64,000 nucleotides of DNA from the NCBI RefSeq assembly GCF_036053395.1, contig NZ_CP107942.1, positions 2,136,501-2,200,500 on the forward strand, written 5' to 3'. The stretch is from Actinoplanes sp. NBC_00393. Lineage in GTDB: Bacteria > Actinomycetota > Actinomycetes > Mycobacteriales > Micromonosporaceae. The position numbers and the translations under genes are program-made. Of the stretch, positions 1 through 9,949 are shown one piece after another. Every line of letters starts with the position of its first letter. Positions within the stretch are counted from its first letter, which is position 1. Under the pieces are notes generated by a model. It ran no database searches. It saw only the letters and a program-made list of their open reading frames with translations, and was not told the origin of the DNA.

Positions 1-534
<534 letters not shown>

Positions 535-554
535 TCTTTTCGGAAAGGACGCGC

Positions 555-1436
555 ATGCTCGCCGCCGACCCCCGTACCGCCGCCGCCTGGCGCCGCTTCC
601 GGCAGGAGATCACCGACGCCGGGCCCGAGCGCCGCCGCGAGATGCTGCGGCAGCGGGCCAACCAGTCCCGCACCGCCGACCTGCACATGATCGGCCGGGC
701 CGGCCTGGGTCACGTGGGCGGCGACATGTCCGTCCTCGACATTCTCACCACGCTGTTCTTCGCCGTGCTGCGCGTCGACCCGGAGAAGCCGGACTGGCCG
801 GACCGGGACCGGTTCGTGCTGAGCAAGGGCCACACCGCCGGCGCGCTCTACGCGACGCTGGCGGCGGCCGGCTTCTTCCCCGAGGAGGAACTGGACAGCT
901 TCATCGCACCGATGTCACCGCTCAACGGCCACCCCAACCGGGTCAAGGTGCCCGGCGTGGAGACCAACACCGGGCCACTCGGCCACGGCCTGCCGGTCTC
1001 GGTCGGCATGGCAGTGGCCGGCCGGCTCGCCGCGTCCGCCCGGCACGTGTACGTGGTGCTCGGCGACGGCGAGCTGCAGGAGGGAAGCAACTGGGAGGCG
1101 GCGATGACCGCTGGGCACCGCCGCCTCGCCAATCTCACCGCCGTCGTCGACCGCAACCGGCTTCAGCAGGGTGCCCGTACCGAGGACACCAACGGCCTCG
1201 ACCCGCTCGACGCCAAGTGGAGGGCCTTCGGCTGGGACGTGCACGAGGTCGACGGCCACGACCACCTGGCCTTGCTGGAGGCGCTCACCGCGCCCCGCAC
1301 CGAGCGTCCTACCTGCATCATCGCGAACACGATCAAGGGAAGAGGCGTGTCCTTCATGGAAAACCTCGTCGAGTGGCACCACAAGGTGCCCAGCGCCGAG
1401 CAGATCAGTGCCGCCACGGCGGAGCTGGCGCGATGA
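555..1436 (+). CDS. Transketolase, N-terminal (ThDP-binding) subunit
   Basis: 293 residues, matching the N-terminal half of a transketolase encoded as a separate subunit. The thiamine diphosphate motif begins with GDGELQEGSNWEAAM near residue 170 and ends with VVDRN about 28 residues later; KGHTAG near residue 91 supplies a conserved active-site His. It needs the C-terminal subunit encoded next, with which it overlaps by ATGA. Start ATG 555 follows GGAAAGG. Split transketolases occur in general pentose metabolism, but placement between a sugar-binding protein and a kinase/isomerase pair suggests a dedicated catabolic role, such as apulose-4-phosphate transketolase subunit A. The substrate is inference. 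Confidence 0.93.
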   Translation: MLAADPRTAAAWRRFRQEITDAGPERRREMLRQRANQSRTADLHMIGRAGLGHVGGDMSVLDILTTLFFAVLRVDPEKPDWPDRDRFVLSKGHTAGALYATLAAAGFFPEEELDSFIAPMSPLNGHPNRVKVPGVETNTGPLGHGLPVSVGMAVAGRLAASARHVYVVLGDGELQEGSNWEAAMTAGHRRLANLTAVVDRNRLQQGARTEDTNGLDPLDAKWRAFGWDVHEVDGHDHLALLEALTAPRTERPTCIIANTIKGRGVSFMENLVEWHHKVPSAEQISAATAELAR

Positions 1437-2371
1437 GCACGTTCGACTGCCGGGTGGCGTTCGCCGAGGAGCTGATCAACCTGGCCCGCGAGGACGAGCG
1501 GATCGTCGCGGTCTGCAACGACTCGGTCGGCTCCAGCAACCTGGTCGGGTTCGCCACGGAGTTCCCGGACCGGATGATCAACGTGGGGATCGCCGAGCAG
1601 GACATGGTCGGCGTCGGGGCCGGTCTGGCGCTCAGCGGCTACATTCCGTTCGTCTGCGCCGCCGCGCCGTTCCTCACCGGCCGGGCCCTCGAACAGATCA
1701 AGGCCGACGTCGCCTACAGCCAGGCGCCGGTGGTGCTGTGCGGGATGAGCCCGGGCATGGCGTACGGCGAACTCGGCCCCACCCACCACTCGATCGAGGA
1801 CCTGTCCTGGCTGCGGGCCATCGCCGGGCTCGGCATCGTGGTCCCCGCCGACCCGGCCGAGACCCGCGCGGCGGTGCGCTGGGCGGCCGCCTCCGCCACC
1901 CCGGTCTTCCTGCGGATCGGCCGGTTCAAGGTGCCGGCCGTGACCGGTGACGCGCCGTTCACCTTCGGCACGGCGGGCCGGCTGCGCGAGGGCACTGACG
2001 TCACCGTGGTGGCCGCCGGCACGATGGTCTCCCGCGCTCTGGAGGCCGCCGAGGAAGCCGCAGCCGAGGGCGTTTCGGTACGGGTGCTCAACATGTCCAC
2101 CATCGCCCCGCTCGACGAGCCGGCCATCCGGCAGGCGATCAGCGAGACCCGGGCGATCGTCACCGCCGAGGAGGCCACCACCACCGGCGGTCTCGGCGCC
2201 GCCGTCGCCGCCGTGGTCGTCACCGAACGCAACCCGGTGCCGATGCGGATGCTCGGTGTGCCGCGCGAGTTCGCCCCGACCGGCAACACCGCCTTCCTGC
2301 TCTCGCACTTCGGCCTCACCGCCGCCGACATCCGGACGGCGGCCGTCCACCTGGCCCGCGCCGATGCCTGA
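1433..2371 (+). CDS. Transketolase, C-terminal subunit
   Basis: 312 residues covering the pyrimidine-binding and C-terminal domains of transketolase. NVGIAEQDMVGVGAGLALSG near residue 50 carries the catalytic Glu that activates thiamine diphosphate, and GPTHHSIEDLSWLRAI is the usual phosphate-side motif. The start is ATG 1433, overlapping the upstream stop (ATGA), so the two halves are translationally coupled and presumably form a heterodimer. Its own stop overlaps the kinase start at 2364. Paired with the preceding gene it would transfer a two-carbon ketol unit; which ketose phosphate is used cannot be read from sequence alone. Confidence 0.93.
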   Translation: MSTFDCRVAFAEELINLAREDERIVAVCNDSVGSSNLVGFATEFPDRMINVGIAEQDMVGVGAGLALSGYIPFVCAAAPFLTGRALEQIKADVAYSQAPVVLCGMSPGMAYGELGPTHHSIEDLSWLRAIAGLGIVVPADPAETRAAVRWAAASATPVFLRIGRFKVPAVTGDAPFTFGTAGRLREGTDVTVVAAGTMVSRALEAAEEAAAEGVSVRVLNMSTIAPLDEPAIRQAISETRAIVTAEEATTTGGLGAAVAAVVVTERNPVPMRMLGVPREFAPTGNTAFLLSHFGLTAADIRTAAVHLARADA

Positions 2372-3752
2372 GGATCTCGTCCTCGCCGTCGACCAGGGCA
2401 CCAGCTCCACGAAGTGCCTGCTGGTCGATGCGTCCGGTGCGGTGGTGGCGACCGGCAGCGCGCCGGTGCCGATCCGGTATCCCCGGCCGGGCTGGGTCGA
2501 GCAGGACGCCGCCGAGATCCTGGACAGCGTGCGGACCGCCGCCGCGCAGTGCCTGAGCGGCGTACCGAAGAAAGCGATCACCGCGGTCGGATTCAGCACC
2601 CAGCGTGAGTCCGCGGTGGTCTGGGATCGCCGGACCGGTTTGCCGGCCGGTCCGGTGCTGGGCTGGCAGGACCAGCGCGCGCAGCCGATCTGCGACGGCC
2701 TTCGGGACAAGGGCCAGGCAGATCGGGTACGCGCAATCAGCGGTCTTCCCCTCGACCCGATGTTCAGCGCCGCCAAGCTGCGGTGGCTGCTCGACCGCAC
2801 ACCGGACGCGGCCGTCGGCACGATCGACGCATGGCTGGTTCACGCGCTGACCGGCAGTCACCACATCGAGGTCGGCAACGCGTCGCGCACTCAACTGCTC
2901 GACGTGCGTACCGGAACCTGGAGTCCCGACCTGCTCGGCCTGTTCGGCGTGCCCGACAGTGCCCTGCCCGAGATCACACCCTCGTCCGGGCAGCTCGGCC
3001 GGATCGGCGAGCACGGGGGAGTGCTGGCCGGCCTGCCGATCACCGCGGTCCTCGGCGACTCGCACGCCGCCCTGTACGCCCACGGCGACCAGGCCGACCA
3101 CGGCGTCAAGGTCACTTACGGGACCGGCTCGTCGGTGATGCGCCTCGGCGAGGTCGACAACGACGGCGTCTGCCTGACCGTCGCCTGGAACGATCGGCTC
3201 GCCGTCGAGGGCAACATCCGGTCCAGCGGCTCCACCGTCGCCTGGCTGGCCGAGCTGCTCGGCACCGAACCGGACCGGATCGCTGCGATGGCCGTCGACG
3301 CCGGCAGCGACGGTGTGCACCTGGTGCCGGCCTTCGGCGGGCTGGCCGCGCCGTGGTGGGACGACACCGCGGTCGGCGTGCTGAGCGGGCTGACCCTCGG
3401 CACCCGGCCGGCGCAGCTGGCCCGGGCCGCCGTCGAGTCGATCGCCCACCAGGTCGCCGACGTGGTGGACGCGATGGGCGGCGCCGAGGCGGTGCTCGCC
3501 GACGGCGGCGCGAGCAGCAACGACCTGCTCATGCAGATCCAGGCTGACCTGCTCGGCGTACCGGTGAAACGGGCCCGCACCCCGAACCTGTCCGCTCTCG
3601 GCGCCGCCTTCCTGGCGGGTGATTTTCGCCCGCCGCTCGACTACGACGAGTTCCGCCCCCGGCCCGGCGACCGGGCCGCGCAACGTTCCGCCTGGCGCGA
3701 CGCGCTCGCCCGGGCCCGCACCCCGTCCATCCCGCACCCCCGGAGGCCCTGA
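2364..3752 (+). CDS. FGGY-family carbohydrate kinase
   Basis: 462 residues, normal length for xylulokinase/glycerol kinase relatives. [12 protein letters not shown] at residues 7-18 is the phosphate-1 ATP motif; [11 protein letters not shown] and, near the C-terminus, [20 protein letters not shown] are the adenosine and signature regions. ATG 2364 overlaps the preceding stop by 8 bases, and the TGA (3750-3752) overlaps the ATG of the isomerase by one base. In context it should phosphorylate the ketose made by the isomerase before cleavage by the transketolase. Apulose kinase or xylulokinase specificity is possible; the FGGY call itself is secure. Confidence 0.93.
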   Translation: MPEDLVLAVDQGTSSTKCLLVDASGAVVATGSAPVPIRYPRPGWVEQDAAEILDSVRTAAAQCLSGVPKKAITAVGFSTQRESAVVWDRRTGLPAGPVLGWQDQRAQPICDGLRDKGQADRVRAISGLPLDPMFSAAKLRWLLDRTPDAAVGTIDAWLVHALTGSHHIEVGNASRTQLLDVRTGTWSPDLLGLFGVPDSALPEITPSSGQLGRIGEHGGVLAGLPITAVLGDSHAALYAHGDQADHGVKVTYGTGSSVMRLGEVDNDGVCLTVAWNDRLAVEGNIRSSGSTVAWLAELLGTEPDRIAAMAVDAGSDGVHLVPAFGGLAAPWWDDTAVGVLSGLTLGTRPAQLARAAVESIAHQVADVVDAMGGAEAVLADGGASSNDLLMQIQADLLGVPVKRARTPNLSALGAAFLAGDFRPPLDYDEFRPRPGDRAAQRSAWRDALARARTPSIPHPRRP

Positions 3753-4738
3753 TGACCGAGTACCCCCGCTTCGGCGCCGGCCTGTGGCACTTCGCCACCT
3801 ACGTCGACCGGTACGCCACCGACGGCTACGGCCCCGCCCGGACCACCCTCGACGCGATCGAGCTGGCCGGGCAGGTCGAGGACCTGTCCGTGGTCGACCT
3901 CAACTACCCGTTCACGCCCGGTGTCGGCCTGTCCGAGGTCAAGGACGCCCTGGCCGCGCAGAACCTCACCGCGATCGGCATCACCCCCGAGATCTACCTG
4001 CGAAAGTTCAGCCGTGGTTCGTTCACCAACCCTGACCCTGGCGTACGCAAGGCTGCTCTTGATCTGATGCATGAGGCCGCGGGCATCGTGCGTGACATCG
4101 GCGCCGACTACGTGAAGATCTGGCCGGGCCAGGACGGCTGGGACTACCCGTTCCAGGTCGACCACCGCACACTGTGGAAACTCGCCGTCGACGGGATGCG
4201 CGAGCTGGCCGGCGCGCACCCCGACCTCAAGTTCGCCATCGAGTACAAGCCGCGCGAACCACGGGTCAAGATGACCTGGGACTCGGCCGCGCGCACGCTG
4301 CTCGGCATCGAACAGATCGGCCTCGACAACGTCGGCATCCTGCTCGACTTCGGGCACAGCCTGTACGGCGGCGAGTCCCCCGCCGACGCCGCCCAGCTGA
4401 TCATCGACCACGGCCGGCTCTACGGCATGGACGTCAACGACAACCTGCGCGGCTGGGACGACGACCTGGTCGTCGGCACCGTGCACCTCACCGAGATCTT
4501 CGAGTTCTTCCACACCCTGCGCAAGAACAACTGGGAGGGTGTCTGGCAGCTCGACCAGTTCCCGTTCCGCGAAGACAGCGTCGACGCGGCGCGCACCGCG
4601 ATCGGCACGCTGAAGCGGATCCACCGCGCTCTCGACCGGCTCGACGACGCCGCGCTCGCCGAGGCCCAGGAACGGCAGGACGCGATGGCCGCCCAGCGTC
4701 TGGTGCAGGACGCCCTCTTCGGTCCCGTTCCCGAGTGA
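3752..4738 (+). CDS. Xylose isomerase-like TIM-barrel sugar isomerase
   Basis: 328 residues of the AP-endonuclease-2/xylose-isomerase-like TIM-barrel superfamily. Candidate metal-binding positions are in [26 protein letters not shown] and [11 protein letters not shown]. It is longer than the usual 270-290-residue sugar-phosphate isomerase/epimerase because of an N-terminal [15 protein letters not shown] segment and a helical C-terminal tail. Located directly after an FGGY kinase and a split transketolase, it most likely converts the imported aldose to a ketose. D-apiose isomerase is an attractive candidate because that pathway uses the same three enzyme types; an L-rhamnose- or erythrulose-type isomerase is the alternative. 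Confidence 0.82.
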   Translation: MTEYPRFGAGLWHFATYVDRYATDGYGPARTTLDAIELAGQVEDLSVVDLNYPFTPGVGLSEVKDALAAQNLTAIGITPEIYLRKFSRGSFTNPDPGVRKAALDLMHEAAGIVRDIGADYVKIWPGQDGWDYPFQVDHRTLWKLAVDGMRELAGAHPDLKFAIEYKPREPRVKMTWDSAARTLLGIEQIGLDNVGILLDFGHSLYGGESPADAAQLIIDHGRLYGMDVNDNLRGWDDDLVVGTVHLTEIFEFFHTLRKNNWEGVWQLDQFPFREDSVDAARTAIGTLKRIHRALDRLDDAALAEAQERQDAMAAQRLVQDALFGPVPE

Positions 4739-4748
4739 GGAGACCGCC

Positions 4749-5615
4749 ATGCGCCGCGTCATCATCAACACCGACGCCAAGAACGAGGCCGACGACCAGT
4801 TCGCCATCGTGCACGCCCTGCTCTCACCCACCCTCGACGTCCGCGGCCTGATCGCCGCCCACTTCGGCACCCGCCGCAGCGACCGCAGCATGTTCGAGTC
4901 TCGCGAGGAGATCGACCTGCTCCTGCGGCTGATGGACCTGGAGGGCAAGGTCACGGTGGCCAACGGCGCCGCCGGGCCGATCCCCGACGAGACCACCCCG
5001 CAGGACAGTCCGGGCGCCCAGCTGATCATCGAGGAGAGCAGGCTCGGCCCGCTGTACGTCGCGTTCCTCGGGCCGCTGACCGACATGGCCTCGGCGATCC
5101 TGCTCGACCCGGAGATCGTGCACCGCGACGTCGTGGTGATCTGGATCGGCGGCATCGGCTACGGCGGCATCGAGACCTACCCGGGCATCGAGTTCAACCT
5201 CAGCAACGACATCGCCGCCGCCAACGTGGTCTTCGACTCCGGGATCACCGTCTGGCAGGTGCCCTCCAATGTCTACTCGCAGGTATCGGTCGGCTACGCC
5301 GAACTGGAGGAGAAGATCGGCGGCACGTCCGCGCTCGCCGACTACCTGATCAAGCAGCTGGTCGAGTGGAACGCCACCTACCACCCGGAACCCATCGAGT
5401 CCCGCTCGCTCGGCGACTCTCCGGCGATCTCGCTGCTGCTCTACCCGCGCGGCGGCCAGTTCCGTACCGTGCCGGCGCCCCGCTTCGGCGCCGAGGGCCA
5501 CTACCTGCCGGGCTCCGGCAATCCCGTCCGGGTCGTCGAGACCGTCGACGTCCGGTTCCTGATCGAGGACATGTTCGCGAAGATTCGCCGCTTTGGAGTT
5601 CGCCATGACAGATAG
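4749..5615 (+). CDS. Nucleoside hydrolase-like protein
   Basis: 288 residues with an N-terminal INTDAKNEADDQFAI signature. This differs from the classical inosine-uridine hydrolase motif DxDPGxDDA and is closer to the NExDDQ form of nucleoside-hydrolase-like domains (DUF1593 type). VVIWIGGIGYGG matches the central glycine-rich strand, and N-rich FNLSNDIAAANVVF fits the calcium/ribose site region. RBS GAGG lies at 4736-4739. The family cleaves N-ribosyl bonds or related glycosides. Its place between pentose-type catabolic genes and a sugar importer suggests it releases a sugar inside the cell, but this variant motif makes the substrate uncertain. Confidence 0.75.
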   Translation: MRRVIINTDAKNEADDQFAIVHALLSPTLDVRGLIAAHFGTRRSDRSMFESREEIDLLLRLMDLEGKVTVANGAAGPIPDETTPQDSPGAQLIIEESRLGPLYVAFLGPLTDMASAILLDPEIVHRDVVVIWIGGIGYGGIETYPGIEFNLSNDIAAANVVFDSGITVWQVPSNVYSQVSVGYAELEEKIGGTSALADYLIKQLVEWNATYHPEPIESRSLGDSPAISLLLYPRGGQFRTVPAPRFGAEGHYLPGSGNPVRVVETVDVRFLIEDMFAKIRRFGVRHDR

Positions 5616-6894
5616 CGCTTTCAACCGACGCACGTTCCTCACCCTCAGCGGAGGCGCCGCCCTGGCTGCCGGGCTCTCCGCCTGCACCGGCGGCGGCGCC
5701 TCGGATGCGCCGACGAACACCGGGTCCAAGGAACTGCGGCTGTTCACCTACGAGGACAACTCGACGATCGACCTGCTCAAGGCCCAGATCAAACAATTCG
5801 ACACGCAGAACGGTACGACCACCACGGTCGACTCCCTGCCCGGCTCCGGTGCCGCGGTCTACCCGGACAAGTTGCGGACCGAACTGCTCGGCGGCACGGG
5901 CCCGGACGTGTGGCGGATCTGGGGTGGCCAGATCGGCGCGCCGTTCGTGAAGGCCAAGCAGGCGATGGACCTGAGCGCCTACTACGACAAGTACGGGTGG
6001 GCGTCGAAACTCAACCCGGCCGCGGTGTCCGGGATGACCTTCGAGGGGCTCAAGGGCGGGTTGCCGTACATCGCTCTGGGCATCGGCGCCTGGTACAACA
6101 AGGCCGCGTTCGCCAAGGCGGGGGTCACCGCGCCGCCCACCTCCTACGAGGAACTCGAAGAGGCCAACGCCAGGATCCTCGCCTCCGGCGTCACCCCGCT
6201 GGGCACCGCCGGCAAGTACGGCTGGCACGTCATGCGACTGTACGAATACCTGCTCGAAGTCTCCGCCGGTCCGGAACTGCACGACAAACTGCTGACCGGC
6301 GCCGAGAGCTGGGACCGTCCCGAGGTGGTCACCGCCTTCACCAACTTCAAGAAGTGGCAGGACCAGAAGTGGATCCCGGAGGGCGCGATCGGCCTCGACC
6401 CGGCTGACGTGGAGCTGTGGTACGTGCAGGGCAAGACGGCGTACACGATCACCGGCCCGTGGACCGAGGCGCAGGGCATCCAGGCCGGCGGCAAGAAGTC
6501 GGCGGACTTCGGCGTCTTCCCGTTCCCGACCGGACACGAGCCGGCCCGGCACTCCGGGTTCGTCGAGGGCTACATGATCAACGCCAAGGCCGGAAACCCG
6601 GACATGGCGGCCGCCCTGCTGGACTTCCTGATCAAGCCGGAGACCCAGAAGGCCATGAACATCACCGCCTCGATCGTGGCCGGCGCCGAACCGGACCAGG
6701 CGACCCTGCCGCTGTCCTACGAGTGGTCGCAGGGTTCCGGCAAGCAGCCGTTCTACACCATCCAGGACCAGGCGTTCCCGAAGAAGCAGGCGGACCAGTA
6801 CTTCGCGATCCAGAGCGACGTGCTGCAGGGTAAGACCAACCCGGCCGAGGCCGCCAAGCAGATGCAGGTGGTCATCAAGGGCTGGCAGAAATGA
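5605..6894 (+). CDS. Extracellular sugar-binding lipoprotein of ABC importer
   Basis: 429 residues. I chose ATG 5605 because GGAG (5595-5598) sits 6 bases ahead of it; a TTG at 5593 is also in frame. The N-terminus NRRTFLTL is a twin-arginine-like signal and GLSAC places the lipidated Cys at residue 27, so the protein is probably a membrane-anchored lipoprotein. The rest is a type 1 extracellular solute-binding protein (UgpB/MalE type: GPDVWRIWGGQIGAPF, then W-rich binding clefts). Start overlaps the end of the preceding gene, and the stop overlaps the first permease, so binding protein and permeases are co-expressed. Confidence 0.93.
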   Translation: MTDSAFNRRTFLTLSGGAALAAGLSACTGGGASDAPTNTGSKELRLFTYEDNSTIDLLKAQIKQFDTQNGTTTTVDSLPGSGAAVYPDKLRTELLGGTGPDVWRIWGGQIGAPFVKAKQAMDLSAYYDKYGWASKLNPAAVSGMTFEGLKGGLPYIALGIGAWYNKAAFAKAGVTAPPTSYEELEEANARILASGVTPLGTAGKYGWHVMRLYEYLLEVSAGPELHDKLLTGAESWDRPEVVTAFTNFKKWQDQKWIPEGAIGLDPADVELWYVQGKTAYTITGPWTEAQGIQAGGKKSADFGVFPFPTGHEPARHSGFVEGYMINAKAGNPDMAAALLDFLIKPETQKAMNITASIVAGAEPDQATLPLSYEWSQGSGKQPFYTIQDQAFPKKQADQYFAIQSDVLQGKTNPAEAAKQMQVVIKGWQK

Positions 6895-7781
6895 TCACGG
6901 GCCGGACCAGGCACGGCAGCGGCCTGGTCGCCTGGGCCTTCGCCGCGCCCGCGCTGCTGGCCTACTTCCTGTTCCTGGTCTACCCGGCGATGTCGTCACT
7001 GTGGTTCAGCTTCACCGACTGGGACGGGCTGAGCGCGACCTACAACGTGGTCGGGCTCGACAACTACACGAACATGCCGAACGACCCGGTGGTCATCCAG
7101 GCCGCGATCAACAACCTGATCTGGGCCGTGGTCACCGTCGTCGTCCCGGTCGTGCTCGGGCTCGCCCTGGCGGTCGCCCTCAACGGCAAGGTTCGCGGCA
7201 AACCGATCCTGCGGCTGCTCTTCTACACCCCGGCCGTGCTGCCGCTGGTCGCCGTCGCCTCGATCTGGGGCTGGCTGTACAACCCGCAGTACGGCGCGAT
7301 CAACGCGTTCCTGCGCGCGATCGGCCTGGACAGCCTGGCCCAGCCGTGGCTCGGCCAGGACTCGACGGCGCTGGGCGCGACCATGGTGGCCGCGATCTGG
7401 CTGCGGGTCGGCTTCCCGATGCTGCTCTACCTGGCCGCGTTGCAGGGGATCAGCCAGGAGCTGTACGAGGCCGCGACGGTTGACGGCGCCGGCCGGTGGC
7501 AGCAGTTCTGGCACATCACGATGCCCGGACTGCGCCCGGCGCACTACGTCGTCATCGCGCTGTCGGTCATCGACTCGTTCAAGGTCTTCGACCTGATCTA
7601 CGCCATGACGTACGGCGGTCCGGGCACCGCCACCCAGGTCATGGGCACCTGGATGTACTTCAACGTCTTCCAGTACAACCAGGCCGGCTACGGCACGGCC
7701 ATCGCGGTCGTGATCACCGTGGTGGCGGTCGCGGTCAGCATCCCGTACGTCCGCTCCCAGACGAAGGAGCACGCGGCATGA
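6891..7781 (+). CDS. Sugar ABC transporter permease (MalF/UgpA type)
   Basis: 296 residues with about six membrane segments (first near residues 14-34) and the cytoplasmic EAA loop EAATVDGAGRWQQFWHITMP that docks on the ATPase. ATG overlaps the binding-protein stop (ATGA), and its own TGA overlaps the next permease start, so the three importer genes are coupled. There is no ATPase gene here; actinomycetes often share one MsiK-like ATPase among many such importers, which would explain its absence. Confidence 0.94.
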   Translation: MITGRTRHGSGLVAWAFAAPALLAYFLFLVYPAMSSLWFSFTDWDGLSATYNVVGLDNYTNMPNDPVVIQAAINNLIWAVVTVVVPVVLGLALAVALNGKVRGKPILRLLFYTPAVLPLVAVASIWGWLYNPQYGAINAFLRAIGLDSLAQPWLGQDSTALGATMVAAIWLRVGFPMLLYLAALQGISQELYEAATVDGAGRWQQFWHITMPGLRPAHYVVIALSVIDSFKVFDLIYAMTYGGPGTATQVMGTWMYFNVFQYNQAGYGTAIAVVITVVAVAVSIPYVRSQTKEHAA

Positions 7782-8665
7782 CCTCCGTAGCGCCCACCGC
7801 CGCGCTGCCCGAAGCGACCATCGCGCCCGCCGGCAGGCCGCCCCGGCCGCAGGGTGGCGCCGGCACGACCGTACTGATGGCGCTCGCCGCCCTGGTGTGG
7901 ATCTCCCCGCTGGTGCTGCTGGTGATCACCGCGCTGCGGCCGCTCTCCGACTTCGTAGCGAACGGTCCGCTGTCCTGGCCCGGCTCGTTCACGTTCGGCA
8001 ACTTCGCCGACGCCTGGAACATCGGCAACTTCGCGAACACCTACCGCAACAGCACGATCCTGCTGGTCCTCAAGGTGCCGCTCGGTGTCTTCATCTCCGC
8101 GATGCTGGCGTACGCCCTGGCCAAGCTGCGCATCCGCTTCGGCGCGGCGATCATGTACACGGTGTTCCTGGGCCTGACCATCCCGATCTACATCACCATC
8201 GTCCCGGTGTTCGTGATGGCCCGCAGCGCCGGGCTGACCGACAGTCTGATCGGCCTGATCGGCCCGTACCTGGCCTTCGGCATCCCGTTCGAGGTCCTGG
8301 TCCTGCAGTCGTTCATCCGGCAGATCCCGGACGAGATCATCGAGGCCGCCCGCATCGACGGCGCCGGGGCGTGGCGGATCTTCCTGACCATCGTCCTGCC
8401 GCTGTCGGCGCCCGCACTGGTCACCGTGCTGATCCTGGACGCGGTCGCGACCTGGAACGAGTTCCTGTTCGCGCTGATCCTGCTCAGTTCGGACGCGAAC
8501 AAGACGATCCCGGTCGGGCTGCTCAACTTCCAGGGCCAGTTCTCCAACAACAGCACGGGACTCGCTGCCGGCATCCTGATCGCGGTGGTGCCGATCCTGA
8601 TCGCGTACACATTCCTGCAACGCTGGATCGTCGGCGGCCTGACGGCCGGCGCCGCCAAGGGCTGA
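7778..8665 (+). CDS. Sugar ABC transporter permease (MalG/UgpE type)
   Basis: 295 residues starting at ATG 7778, which overlaps the stop of the first permease. A proline-rich cytoplasmic N-terminus of about 30 residues precedes six membrane segments. The EAA motif is EAARIDGAGAWRIFLTIVLP, and LITALRPLSDF after the first helix is typical of the MalG family. It is the last gene of the operon; its stop is followed after only 3 bases by the stop of the convergent adenylyltransferase fusion, with no clear terminator hairpin between. Confidence 0.94.
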   Translation: MTSVAPTAALPEATIAPAGRPPRPQGGAGTTVLMALAALVWISPLVLLVITALRPLSDFVANGPLSWPGSFTFGNFADAWNIGNFANTYRNSTILLVLKVPLGVFISAMLAYALAKLRIRFGAAIMYTVFLGLTIPIYITIVPVFVMARSAGLTDSLIGLIGPYLAFGIPFEVLVLQSFIRQIPDEIIEAARIDGAGAWRIFLTIVLPLSAPALVTVLILDAVATWNEFLFALILLSSDANKTIPVGLLNFQGQFSNNSTGLAAGILIAVVPILIAYTFLQRWIVGGLTAGAAKG

Positions 8666-8668
8666 CCC

Positions 8669-9853
8669 TTATTCGGAGGCGTTGACCCGGGTCGCCAGGC
8701 GATCCAGGGAAGCCTGGAGCCGGTCGGCGGTGGTCGCCTGAGCCCGGGGGAGGCGCCGCTCGTCGGTGAGCTGCGTCCAGTCGTAGGTGTGCGTCACCCG
8801 GGTCCGGCCGGCGTCGACCGGGTCCAGCTCCCATCGCCACAGGTGGCCGGGCGGGTTCTGGCCCGGCTCGGCCGGCCGCCAGGCGATCAGCCGGCCCTCG
8901 GCGAACTCGACGACGTGGTTCTCCCGGATATTGCCGCTCGTGGTGGTCATGGTGAACACCTCGCCGACGGCCCGGACGCGCTGGCCGGCGGCCGCCTCGG
9001 ACAGGTTGTCGTTGCCGTCCCAGCTCGGCTGCAGCGACGGGTCGGCGATCAGCTCGAAGATGTCCGCCGCGGCGGCCGAAATCTCACGGGCAGCAGTCAC
9101 GATGCGCTCGGTCATCGGACCATCCTCGGTCATCGGCCCCTCGAAGCGGAGGACGGTCTCCAATAACGCGGCGATCCCCTTTTCATCCACGGTGACCGCC
9201 GGATCGTCGGTGTATTGCCGCACCGCCTGCCGAATCACCGTCAGTGACGGGTTCCGCGTCAGCGCCCACTCGGCGGCCTCGATCTTGGAGGAGTGCACCC
9301 CGTCCGCGGCGAAGCGCCACATGCGGCAGGCCGTGAGGACCATGAACGCGGCGTGCTCAGTGTCGTCGGTGAGCGATTGCCACGTCCGCAGCCAATGCCG
9401 GCCACGGTCGACCACCCAGGCATGCGGCACAGGTGCGATCACCTCGACCGGCGCGGCGCCGACCAGGGCGCGCCCCTGAGCGCGGGCCATGGAGAGCTCG
9501 GCGAGCAGGTCGGGAGCCTCGGACCGCCGGCGCTCCACCTCGAACTCACCCGGATACCGGCCGACCTGCAGCTCCACCGCCGGCGTCCGGGTCGGCACCG
9601 CCGCCACGTCAGCGGTGACCACATGCAGGTCGATCCCCGAGGCGTCGCCAACGTCCGCCTCGCGGACCACCTCTTCAAGCGCGCTCGCCTGCGAATCGCT
9701 GAGCCCGGAGTCGACCACGATCAGCAGGTCGATGTCGCTGCGGCCGGCCCGAAACCCACCGGCCGCCAGCGACCCATGCAAAATCACCGACCGCACCGTC
9801 CCCCCAACAGCATCGGCGCAGCGCGCAGCAAGCTCCTCAACAGGCGTCACCAC
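8669..9853 (-). CDS. Aminoglycoside adenylyltransferase-like / SRPBCC fusion
   Basis: 394 residues. Residues 1-~240 resemble AadA/ANT-type nucleotidyltransferases: LHGSLAAGG plus SDIDLL gives the G-S-x(n)-D-x-D signature (Gly27-Ser28, Asp40, Asp42), followed by an all-helical DUF4111-like part. From residue 247 (MTERIVTAAREISA) the chain is a START/SRPBCC domain with the usual PSLQPSWDGND and WRWELDPVDAGRTRVTH strands. The join MTEDGP-MTERI is an 18-base partial duplication of what looks like a former SRPBCC start. This could be a true fusion or stop-codon loss between two genes. Resistance activity is not demonstrated by the sequence. Confidence 0.8.
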   Translation of the reverse strand: MVTPVEELAARCADAVGGTVRSVILHGSLAAGGFRAGRSDIDLLIVVDSGLSDSQASALEEVVREADVGDASGIDLHVVTADVAAVPTRTPAVELQVGRYPGEFEVERRRSEAPDLLAELSMARAQGRALVGAAPVEVIAPVPHAWVVDRGRHWLRTWQSLTDDTEHAAFMVLTACRMWRFAADGVHSSKIEAAEWALTRNPSLTVIRQAVRQYTDDPAVTVDEKGIAALLETVLRFEGPMTEDGPMTERIVTAAREISAAAADIFELIADPSLQPSWDGNDNLSEAAAGQRVRAVGEVFTMTTTSGNIRENHVVEFAEGRLIAWRPAEPGQNPPGHLWRWELDPVDAGRTRVTHTYDWTQLTDERRLPRAQATTADRLQASLDRLATRVNASE

Positions 9854-9949
9854 AACATTCTGCCGTCTCTACCCCAACCACCCAGGCCCTCGCAGCGGTG
9901 AGGGCGGGCGACGCGACGCGCTCGGGCGTTGTGGCAGATCGGTGCGCCC

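Noticed and set aside
1163..2821. 552-codon minus-strand frame across the transketolase and kinase genes
   Set aside because: Composition is Gly/Arg/Pro-rich without domain motifs, and the plus-strand genes are clearly real.
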